Origin: an uncultured Eubacteriales bacterium
GTDB lineage: Bacteria > Bacillota > Clostridia > Oscillospirales > QAMX01
Assembly: GCA_934546935.1 (NCBI GenBank)
Contig: CAKTEH010000007.1
Coordinates: 62,001 to 126,000, forward strand
Direction: 5' to 3'
Length of the DNA: 64,000 nt
Every line of letters starts with the position of its first letter. The stretch's first letter is position 1. Both the position numbers and the translations under genes were made by a program. Below are positions 42,104 to 49,158 of this stretch, in pieces. The notes below the pieces were generated by a model, which did no database searches, had not been told where the DNA came from, and saw only the letters and a program-made list of their open reading frames with translations.

Positions 42104-42846
42104 TATTTGACGGCGCAGGTTGCGTAATAAAGCGGGATATTGAACTTGCTGAAAACCCCACAGGCGTTTGTGTCCTCGTAAATCCCACGCAGTGTAAATC
42201 CGGCATCCAGCTGGCCGCCGATTTGTTCTTCTATAGAATGGGAGAATTGGACGCTTCCATCTTCTTCCAGAGATTTTGAGTAAATCTGTGGGTTTTCCAT
42301 CGGATTATAAGGCAGGCGGTTTTCGGGCTTCCCGTTTTCATCAAATGCATAAGCAATGCTATTATCCAGCCCGCATAACAGCCGTCCTCCTTTCCTTAGG
42401 ATACGGAAACATTCCTGCCAGACCGGACGCACATCTGCAATGTAGCAGTTTGAAACGGGATGGAAGATCAGATCGAAGCTCTCGTCGGGGAACGGGAGGG
42501 GTTTTGTCATGTCTGCACGGATGCAGTTTATGCTGTACCCTTCACGCGCGGCGACTTCGCGCTCGCGGTCGAGCTGTCTCCGGGAATAATCCAGCACGGT
42601 ACATACCGCACCGGCTGCGGTGAAAACCGGCATCTGTTGCCCGCCCCCGCTGGCCAGGCCTAATATACGCAATCCGTGCAGTTCCGGGAACCATGCCCGC
42701 GGCACGGGTTTGGTAGGCGTCAGCAGGACGCTCCATTTTCCCTGTCTGGCCTGCAGGAATGTGTCGTGATCGATGGGGATTCCCCATTCCCAGCCCGCGT
42801 CAACCCATTGGTCGATCGCTGCGGAATTTATATCGGTATATTGCAT
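42103..42846 (-). CDS. Class I SAM-dependent methyltransferase
   Basis: A 247-residue methyltransferase. The SAM-binding motif I is ILGLASGGGQQMPVFTAAGA (near residue 62); motif II follows in VCTVLDYSRRQLDRER, and post-I/II regions in GYSINCIRADMTKPLPFPDE and FDLIFHPVSNCYIAD near 135. It matches ubiE/Methyltransf_11-type small-molecule methyltransferases. ATG 42846 is behind AAAGAAAGGG. The acceptor is unknown. It lies between two terminators, so it is monocistronic. Confidence 0.88.
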   Translation of the reverse strand: MQYTDINSAAIDQWVDAGWEWGIPIDHDTFLQARQGKWSVLLTPTKPVPRAWFPELHGLRILGLASGGGQQMPVFTAAGAVCTVLDYSRRQLDREREVAAREGYSINCIRADMTKPLPFPDESFDLIFHPVSNCYIADVRPVWQECFRILRKGGRLLCGLDNSIAYAFDENGKPENRLPYNPMENPQIYSKSLEEDGSVQFSHSIEEQIGGQLDAGFTLRGIYEDTNACGVFSKFNIPLYYATCAVK

Positions 42847-42864
42847 TTTTCCCTTTCTTTCGTA

Positions 42865-42901
42865 AAAGAACCTGCTATGACAACAGCATAGCAGGTTCTT
42901 T
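42865..42901 (-). terminator. Terminator after the aminotransferase gene
   Basis: A 15-bp stem (42865-42879 with 42887-42901) continues into TTTT on the minus strand, just downstream of the gene ending at 42971. Confidence 0.8.
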
Positions 42902-42970
42902 CTGAAAACGCAAGATGGGTTGGCGGGATATATTGGTGTGGGATGCCGGAGGAAAATGTATGGAAAAAAG

Positions 42971-44185
42971 CTACGCCTGTTTATATGTCGAAAGGAAATC
43001 GCCAAGGTCAGAAATTGCCTTTGCGATTTTATCCTTATCCGGCAGCATAACAATACGGAAATGGTCGGGCTGCGGCCAGGAGAATCCGCGGCCAGGGATA
43101 ATCATAACGTGTTTGGCATGTAAATAGTCCATTGCAAACTGTTCATCATTGGTAATATGAAAACGTTTAATGTCAAGTTTGGGGAACACGTAGAAGCAGG
43201 CGTCGTTTTTTACAAAGCTGATCCCGGGAATTTTCTCCAGCTCCCGGCAGGTTGCTTCCCGCTGCTCATAAATGCGTCCGCCGGGGATAAGCATAGCCCG
43301 GGTGCTGTCCGGGTCAGCAAGCGCTGCCGGAATGGCCAGCTGCATAATAGCGTTGGCGCAGATACGCATGGAACACAACTGGAAAATACCGTCGAGCAGA
43401 TCGTCGTATTTTCCTTTCGGGCCGGTAACAGTCATCCACCCGCAGCGGAAGCCGCAGGCAACATGGGATTTTGAAAGGCCGTTGGTTGTAATAACTAAAA
43501 CGTCGTCGGTCAGCGCGGCGGTAGAGATGTGCTCCTTCCCGTCCATGACCAGACGGTCATAAATTTCGTCGGAGAAAATGATCAGGTTATGTTCACGCGC
43601 AACCGCGATAATCTGTTCCAGGATATCCTTGCTGTACAGCACGCCGGTCGGATTATTGGGGTTGATTAAGACAATTGCGCGTGTTTTCGGATTGATCTTT
43701 TTGCGGATGTCCGCGATATCCGGGAACCAGTGGGACTGTTCATCGCAGATATAGTGCACCGGTTTGGCACCTGCAATCCAGGTGGCGTTGGTCCACAGCG
43801 AGTAATCGGGAGACGGGATGAGGACTTCATCTCCGCGGTTTAAAATTGCGGTTGTAGCGATGGAAACCAGCTCGCTGACGCCATTGCCGATAAAGATATT
43901 GTCAACGCTGATATCATGCATGCCTTTGGCGATATCATACTGCAATATTGCTTCACGCGCATCCGGCATGCCCTTTACGTCACAATACCCCAGCGCAGTG
44001 TCAAAATTGTCCATGACGGCGTGACGGATGCTGTCCGGCATGCCGAAGCCGAAAATCGGCGGGTTCCCACTGTTGAGCCGCAGCACGTCGATACCGGAAG
44101 CACGCATCTTCATGGCTTCAGAAAAGACGGGACCACGGATGTCGGAATGCACGTTTTGTAATTTGTCAGAACGAAGGAAATCCAT
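42971..44185 (-). CDS. PLP-dependent aminotransferase (AlaA-like)
   Basis: A 404-residue class-I aminotransferase resembling AlaA-type glutamate-pyruvate transaminases. Motifs: LNSGNPPIFGF near residue 36, LGYCDVKGMPDAREAI near 63, LINPNNPTGVLYS near 174, IIFSDEIYDRL near 203, and the PLP lysine in TTNGLSKSHVACGFRCGW near 238. The start at 44185 follows AGAAAGG. A terminator follows the gene. A LysR-family gene lies 123 bases upstream on the same strand and may control it. Confidence 0.92.
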   Translation of the reverse strand: MDFLRSDKLQNVHSDIRGPVFSEAMKMRASGIDVLRLNSGNPPIFGFGMPDSIRHAVMDNFDTALGYCDVKGMPDAREAILQYDIAKGMHDISVDNIFIGNGVSELVSIATTAILNRGDEVLIPSPDYSLWTNATWIAGAKPVHYICDEQSHWFPDIADIRKKINPKTRAIVLINPNNPTGVLYSKDILEQIIAVAREHNLIIFSDEIYDRLVMDGKEHISTAALTDDVLVITTNGLSKSHVACGFRCGWMTVTGPKGKYDDLLDGIFQLCSMRICANAIMQLAIPAALADPDSTRAMLIPGGRIYEQREATCRELEKIPGISFVKNDACFYVFPKLDIKRFHITNDEQFAMDYLHAKHVMIIPGRGFSWPQPDHFRIVMLPDKDKIAKAISDLGDFLSTYKQA

Positions 44186-44308
44186 TGTATTCAAACCTTT
44201 CTTGGACAAAAATGAATTAATCAAAAACAAGAATTTCAAATTAGGACATGATTTAAACTAATCATACTGGTTTTTGAAAGATTTGTAAAGAACAAAATGC
44301 ACAATATT

Positions 44309-45205
44309 TCACAACAAATCCGGATGTTTTTGATATCTTTCGCCTACCCATGCTGTAACATGCCGACCAAAACTGCGAGCTGCAGGGCTTGCAGATTCAT
44401 TTTTTGGTATTGCCAATGCAATGCAGCGGCTGGCCTCCGGGACAAGCGGGAGAATGCGCACGTTTTCTGTGTGTCCGCGCAGCAGAAGCTGCGGCATGAT
44501 GCTGACGCCTAGACCATTTTCCACCATGGCAATAATGGCATAGTCGTCTTTGGTTGTAAATTTGATATTCGGCTGCACACCGGCGGCTTCCAGAGTTCTT
44601 CGCAGATCGTGATCGGAGCTTTGCAGAAGACTGATAAAATCCTCGTGCGCAAATTCTTCGACAGGGAAGGCGCCGGCGTCAGCAAGACGGTGATTTTTAG
44701 GAATTACAGCTAGAAGTGGGTCCCGGATAAGTGGGATCGTCTCACAGTCAAGTGTGCAGGGCAGCGTGACAAAACCGAGATCCACCGCGCCTGAAGCAAG
44801 CCAGGTTTCGACATCATGATAGTCCCCATCAAGAAGCTTGAAATCAATATGTGGGTGTGCCTGCCGAAAGGTTTTTATCATATCCGGAAGCCAATGCACG
44901 GCGACACTTGAAAACGTGGCGATGCGCACGGTACCGCTTTCCAGCCCATGGATGCGCACCACCAGACTGTGCAGCTGTTCGTCGGCCTCGACAATTGCGC
45001 GGATCGCAGGATAGATCAGCTCTCCTTCGTCAGTCAGCCTCGCCCCCCTGCGGCCGCGTATAAAAAGCGAGAATCCAAATTCTTCTTCCATACGGTTTAT
45101 AATATGCGTCATGGCCGACTGTGTGTATCCAAGCTCCTGCGCAGCCCGCGTCAGGCTGGAAAGCTCTGCAATTTTCAGAAAAGCAATGTAGTGATTAATG
45201 TTCAT
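44309..45205 (-). CDS. LysR-family transcriptional regulator
   Basis: A 298-residue LysR protein. The winged helix-turn-helix spans residues about 1-60 (NINHYIAFLKIAELSSLTRA, AQELGYTQSAMTHIINRMEE). The effector-binding domain follows from about 88 (GTVRIATFSSVAVHWLPDMI). The start at ATG 45205 is set by CGGAGAAAAG; a longer upstream frame is not supported. It is divergent from module B and upstream of the aminotransferase gene on its own strand. Effector unknown; an amino or 2-oxo acid is a guess from the neighbour. Confidence 0.92.
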   Translation of the reverse strand: MNINHYIAFLKIAELSSLTRAAQELGYTQSAMTHIINRMEEEFGFSLFIRGRRGARLTDEGELIYPAIRAIVEADEQLHSLVVRIHGLESGTVRIATFSSVAVHWLPDMIKTFRQAHPHIDFKLLDGDYHDVETWLASGAVDLGFVTLPCTLDCETIPLIRDPLLAVIPKNHRLADAGAFPVEEFAHEDFISLLQSSDHDLRRTLEAAGVQPNIKFTTKDDYAIIAMVENGLGVSIMPQLLLRGHTENVRILPLVPEASRCIALAIPKNESASPAARSFGRHVTAWVGERYQKHPDLL

Positions 45206-45392
45206 AACTTTTCTCCGTCCGGCTTGTAAGATATCTTTATTATATAGGAAGATGCCTGCCGGCGCAAGGCGGCGCCGGCGGGAAAGCGTGAAGCTTCTCC
45301 GGCCCGGCAAACCGGCTGCAAAGCGTTTTAAACGAAGCAGATTTCGAAATATGTAAAAATAACACAAATATATTTAAAAAAACAAGGAAATA

Positions 45393-45420
45393 TTGACAAA
45401 AAATTTGGCTGTGTTAGAAT
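45393..45420 (+). promoter_or_regulatory. Promoter of module B
   Basis: TTGACA (45393-45398), 16-base spacer, TAGAAT (45415-45420). It mirrors the promoter of module A at 35838. Confidence 0.65.
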
Positions 45421-45455
45421 AAAAGCAGGAAAAAAGAAAGGCGGTGAGCAGTCCA

Positions 45456-45512
45456 ATGTTTTGCGTTGCGGAAGGATGTAAACATATGGAAACGGAAGGG
45501 AGTTTGTTATGA
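45456..45512 (+). CDS. 18-codon leader ORF of module B
   Basis: This short frame starts at ATG 45456 behind AAAGGCGGTGAGCAGTCCA and encodes MFCVAEGCKHMETEGSLL. Its TGA overlaps the ATG of the exported-protein gene (ATGA at 45509-45512). It is the counterpart of 35906-35965: same GTCCAATG start context, start-to-start distance 53 against 56 bases, and the same TTATGA ending. Peptide sequences are otherwise different, so the position and coupling seem conserved more than the peptide. Confidence 0.4.
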   Translation: MFCVAEGCKHMETEGSLL

Positions 45513-46252
45513 AAAGAAGAATGAATTCACTTTGCACATGTATTTTGGCGATTTGCTTCCTGTTTGCGCTGGCTGCAAACTGCGCTGCTGTTGATAAAAC
45601 AAAGATTAGTGTTCCGGTATCAGCTGCCGCTAAAAATTTTTTTGAAGCGCGTGGTGTCATGGTGTCGGAAAGTGCCCGTATGAAGCTTGTGGAGGTGACT
45701 GCTGAAAGCGGGGAAAGTGGATATGCATTATGTTTGACGCAAATAAATAATGGTTTGTTGACGAGTGAATACTTTGCTTCAATGAAAAAGGTACAAGACA
45801 ATTCAGATGGTTCAACAAGAATGGCGATAGAAAAGACGTTCAGCTATGATTTTCCATTTGCTTCATGGGATGACCGATTTGTAATTCATGCGACTGCCAC
45901 TTGGTTTGTATACGATAATGGGTATAAAAGACCTGTCCAAGTAGAATGGAATTATGAAAAATATGATACAAGCATAAATGTCAGCCATATTTTAGTGGGG
46001 TATTATTGCAGCGGAGGGTTGTATTCTTATCCGGATTTTGATAATCTAAATGCTAATATTACGCACACAATTGAAAAGTCGGTTAATAATCCAAGCGTAG
46101 GGACTACATACCGCAACTATAATCCTTTATCGCCTACACGCGCTATTGATTCTTTGGCAGGAAACCCGAATGGACAGTACCTTGGATTTAAGACAACTGT
46201 AAACGGAGTAGAAAGTGAGTTGTATACGGTTACAATTCAACAGCATAGCTAA
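45509..46252 (+). CDS. Exported protein of module B, intact
   Basis: A 247-residue secreted protein of no family I recognise. The signal peptide is MKRRMNSLCTCILAICFLFA, with cleavage likely near CAA (residue 30). The mature part opens with VSAAAKNFFEARGVMVSE, shared with module A, and ends with RNYNPLSPTRAIDSLAG and a beta-rich tail (YLGFKTTVNGVESELYTVTI). Alternating aromatic and polar residues suggest a beta-sandwich. It is followed at 19 bases by the lipoprotein gene. The leader ORF and promoter precede it. It is the reference copy that shows the module A gene to be frameshifted. Confidence 0.82.
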   Translation: MKRRMNSLCTCILAICFLFALAANCAAVDKTKISVPVSAAAKNFFEARGVMVSESARMKLVEVTAESGESGYALCLTQINNGLLTSEYFASMKKVQDNSDGSTRMAIEKTFSYDFPFASWDDRFVIHATATWFVYDNGYKRPVQVEWNYEKYDTSINVSHILVGYYCSGGLYSYPDFDNLNANITHTIEKSVNNPSVGTTYRNYNPLSPTRAIDSLAGNPNGQYLGFKTTVNGVESELYTVTIQQHS

Positions 46253-46271
46253 ACGTGCATAAAATTTGCTT

Positions 46272-46961
46272 ATGAAATATCGAGATATGAAACATCGAAA
46301 AAAAATTGCGCTGTTTGTGCTGTGCGCGTTGCTTTTTGCCTTTTGCAGCGCGTGTGCGGAAACAAATAAGGCGCAGCAGTCTGCGCCCTTCCAGCCTGTG
46401 TTTTTCGATAAGCTGACGCAGCCGAGGGACAAGGTTTTGCAGGCGCTTTCGCTGTCGGCATCCGACTATGAAACGCCGGATCCCTGGCGGGTGGATCTTT
46501 TGCACCAGAAGGCGGAAATCTGCGGATACGCGTTTACCGTTGAGCTGCTTTTTTCTGCAAACGATGGTTTTATGTATGGCTTCCGCTATATCCTGGGTAC
46601 GCAGGAGATGAGCGGGGAGGACTGCCATGCGCTTTTGCAGGATATTTCCGCTGCGCTCAGCGAGGCTTACGGCTCGCCGAAGACGGTTCCGATGGAGGGA
46701 CGGATTCAGGACTGGAGCGGCACAGTGGAGGAGGATTTTGATCCGGAAAGAGGATACTTCGACCGCTGGCTGGTACCGGGAAAGTGGTCGCTGCCCGGTG
46801 AAGCGGACGAGGATGTTATCCTGCGGGCGCAGCTTGCCTATGAGCCGCAGTATGCCTATAAGGGCGCGGCCTATAAGGGTGAGCCGTGCATCATGCTGGA
46901 TTTTGACCTGCGCGTACATAAGCTGGTTTCTTATGAACGGGAGCACGGCATCGCTTTATAA
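46272..46961 (+). CDS. Putative lipoprotein of module B
   Basis: About 229 residues from ATG 46272; an in-frame ATG at 46287 is equally possible, since neither has a strong ribosome-binding site. The signal is KKIALFVLCALLFAFCSAC with a weak lipobox (acylated Cys near residue 28). It is homologous to the module A lipoprotein: KVLQALSLSASDY, SEAYGSPKT, and GYFDRWLVPG in the same order. Function unknown. A bidirectional terminator follows at 46995. Confidence 0.8.
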   Translation: MKYRDMKHRKKIALFVLCALLFAFCSACAETNKAQQSAPFQPVFFDKLTQPRDKVLQALSLSASDYETPDPWRVDLLHQKAEICGYAFTVELLFSANDGFMYGFRYILGTQEMSGEDCHALLQDISAALSEAYGSPKTVPMEGRIQDWSGTVEEDFDPERGYFDRWLVPGKWSLPGEADEDVILRAQLAYEPQYAYKGAAYKGEPCIMLDFDLRVHKLVSYEREHGIAL

Positions 46962-46994
46962 TCGTCCGCCCGCATCAAAGACAAAAACAGATAA

Positions 46995-47024
46995 AAAATC
47001 CCGGCTCGTCTGAGCCGGGATTTT
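46995..47024. terminator. Bidirectional terminator after module B
   Basis: A 13-bp stem (46995-47007 with 47012-47024) is flanked by A and T runs. It separates module B from the converging dehydrogenase gene. Confidence 0.88.
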
Positions 47025-47039
47025 CTGGTTTATATCGGA

Positions 47040-48077
47040 TTAGAATTTGATAACAGCTTTGACAACATCTTTTGGATTGGCGATGACTTCCATGAAACCT
47101 TCATAGGTGTGGTCGAAGTCGAACTCGTGTGTTACAATGCCAGAAATATCAATCGCGCCGCTGGCAACCGCCTGGATTGCTTTCGGATACATATTGACAT
47201 AACGGAAAATCGTGCGGATGTCGGCCTCCTTGGAGATCATTTTGACAAAGTTATAGGGGATCATATCATCCGGCGCCATGCCGACGAGTACGACTACGCC
47301 GCCCGGCCGGACCAGATCGGCTGTTTGCTGTGTTGTGAACTTATTGCCGGCCGTTTCAAGTACTTTATCGACGCCGCGGCCTTCGGTGAGCTTATAGATG
47401 ACATCGACGACATTTTCTTCACGGCCGTTGACTACCCTTGTTGCGCCAAGCTTTTTTGCAACTTCAAGGCGGGAAGGGATGACGTCGCAGACAGTGATAT
47501 CGGAAGCGCCGAAGGCCTTGCAGGCCAGCAGCGTGACGAGCCCGATGCAGCCCGCCCCAAGGATGACAACAGAGCTGCCGACGGTGACTTCCGCACGGGT
47601 AGCGGCATACATACCGATTGCAAGCGGCTCGATCAGCGCGCCTTCCTTGGTGGAGATGTTGTCTGGAAGTTTAAAGCACATATCGGCGGGGAAAGCGATG
47701 TAATTGGACAGGCAGCCCTGAACCGGCGGGGTCGCAAGGAACTGCATTTCCTTGCACAGATTATAATGGCCGGACTTGCAGTAATCGCACTTGCCGCATC
47801 CAAAACCCGGCTCGAGGCAGACACGGTCACCGACCTTCAGATTTTTCACGCCGGCTCCAATCTCCGTGATGGTGCCGGCACATTCATGACCAAGAATAAA
47901 ATCGCCGTCGACAACAAAGTCGCCGATACGGCCATTTTCCAGATAATGCACGTCGGAGCCGCAAATACCGACATATTCGAGTTTGATCACAACCTGATCG
48001 TTCTTTGCCTGCGGCATTGGGATCTCGCGGGTTTCCATTTTCTTGAGGTCAGTCATAAAAACGGCTTTATTTCCCAT
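47040..48077 (-). CDS. Zinc-dependent polyol (sorbitol/xylitol-type) dehydrogenase
   Basis: A 345-residue medium-chain dehydrogenase. Catalytic zinc ligands lie in GICGSDVHY (Cys near residue 38) and GHECAGTI (His and Glu near 63). The structural zinc loop is CGKCDYCKSGHYNLC near 94-108. The NAD-binding motif is VVILGAGCIGLVTLLACKAF near 170. It resembles sorbitol/L-iditol and xylitol dehydrogenases that link polyols to ketoses. The start at 48077 follows AAAAAGGAG. With D-lyxose isomerase and the xylosidase it fits pentose use. Confidence 0.92.
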   Translation of the reverse strand: MGNKAVFMTDLKKMETREIPMPQAKNDQVVIKLEYVGICGSDVHYLENGRIGDFVVDGDFILGHECAGTITEIGAGVKNLKVGDRVCLEPGFGCGKCDYCKSGHYNLCKEMQFLATPPVQGCLSNYIAFPADMCFKLPDNISTKEGALIEPLAIGMYAATRAEVTVGSSVVILGAGCIGLVTLLACKAFGASDITVCDVIPSRLEVAKKLGATRVVNGREENVVDVIYKLTEGRGVDKVLETAGNKFTTQQTADLVRPGGVVVLVGMAPDDMIPYNFVKMISKEADIRTIFRYVNMYPKAIQAVASGAIDISGIVTHEFDFDHTYEGFMEVIANPKDVVKAVIKF

Positions 48078-48126
48078 AGTAAGGCTCCTTTTTCGATAAA
48101 AATTGGGGGAAAACTTTGCTGTCTGT

Positions 48127-48155
48127 ATCATACCATGCCGTGAATTTGATTTCAA
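48127..48155 (-). promoter_or_regulatory. Promoter of the polyol dehydrogenase gene
   Basis: Minus-strand TTGAAA (48155-48150), 17-base spacer, TATGAT (48132-48127), about 50 bases before the start. Confidence 0.6.
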
Positions 48156-48275
48156 GCATATTTTCAATTTTTCCAGTTTCCGCAAGCCCTGTAGCACGCA
48201 GCCGGGATGTGAGCGTGGGAAAAAATGGGAAAATAGGGAAACAGGGAGAAACCGGAGTTTTTTTAAACTTTAGCA

Positions 48276-48304
48276 TTGCCAATAAGATGGGAATGTGATA
48301 ATAT
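48276..48304 (+). promoter_or_regulatory. Promoter of rlmB
   Basis: TTGCCA (48276-48281), 17-base spacer, TAATAT (48299-48304), about 58 bases before the ATG at 48362. Confidence 0.55.
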
Positions 48305-48361
48305 ACATAATAGACTACTATAATTGTAGTTAAATATAATTTTTGGTTGGGAATTTGAACC

Positions 48362-49141
48362 ATGCAAATAGAAAAACGGAGGAACCCGGAATCTGCGTGC
48401 GGCGAAGGCCTGATTGAAGGCCGCAACGCAGTGCTTGAGGCGCTTCGTGCAGGCCGGACGATCGATAAGATTTATGTGCTGCGCTCTGCAAGGGACGGCG
48501 CTTTCCGTGAGATTGTGTCTAAAGCAAAAAAAGCGGGCGTAGTTGTGGTGGACTGTGAGCGGGCCAAATTGGATGCGCTGAGCGTCACCGGCGTACATCA
48601 GGGGATCATTGCGGCGGCGGCGGCGCATGCGTATGCGGATTTTGACGATTTGCTGCAAAAAGCCGGGGCTGCGGATACGCCGGCACTGTTTGTTATTTGT
48701 GACGGGATTACCGATCCGCATAATCTGGGTGCGATTATCCGTACCGCCGGCGCCGTCGGTGCAAACGGAGTGATTATTCCCCGCAGGCGCAGCGTCGCTC
48801 TGACTGCCGTGGTGGCAAAAGCCGCTGCCGGGGCGCTGGAATATGTGTCGGTAGCGCGCGTGAGCAATTTGAGCAATGCCATTGCGAAGCTGAAGGAAAA
48901 TGGGATCTGGATTTACGGGACTTCCGATAAAGCGAGCGCCGGCCTGTATGAAACGGATTTGCGCGGTCCGGCTGCGTTTGTCGTAGGTTCGGAAGGCGAG
49001 GGGATGGGACGGCTCGTTGAAGAAAGCTGCGATTTCGTGCTTTCAATCCCGATGAAAGGAAAGATCGCTTCGCTTAATGCGTCGAATGCCGCAGCTGTTG
49101 TCCTGTTTGAAGCAATGCGGCAGCGCAGCGCCGGGAATTAG
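48362..49141 (+). CDS. rlmB: 23S rRNA 2'-O-methyltransferase, SpoU family (RlmB-type)
   Basis: A 259-residue SPOUT methyltransferase. The N-terminal substrate-binding domain begins EGLIEGRNAVLEALRAGR (residues about 18-35). The SAM-binding knot has the three SpoU motifs: ICDGITDPHNLGAIIRTAGA (near residue 115), FVVGSEGEGMGRLVEESCD near 208, and IPMKGKIASLNASNAAAVVL near 232. It probably 2'-O-methylates G2251 (E. coli numbering) in 23S rRNA. It heads a run of plus-strand genes reaching to 52183. Confidence 0.93.
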   Translation: MQIEKRRNPESACGEGLIEGRNAVLEALRAGRTIDKIYVLRSARDGAFREIVSKAKKAGVVVVDCERAKLDALSVTGVHQGIIAAAAAHAYADFDDLLQKAGAADTPALFVICDGITDPHNLGAIIRTAGAVGANGVIIPRRRSVALTAVVAKAAAGALEYVSVARVSNLSNAIAKLKENGIWIYGTSDKASAGLYETDLRGPAAFVVGSEGEGMGRLVEESCDFVLSIPMKGKIASLNASNAAAVVLFEAMRQRSAGN

Positions 49142-49158
49142 AAAGATGGTGACAAAGA

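Noticed and set aside
47109..48143. 344-codon open frame antisense to the polyol dehydrogenase gene
   Set aside because: The dehydrogenase on the other strand has every catalytic motif; this frame is a codon-bias shadow.
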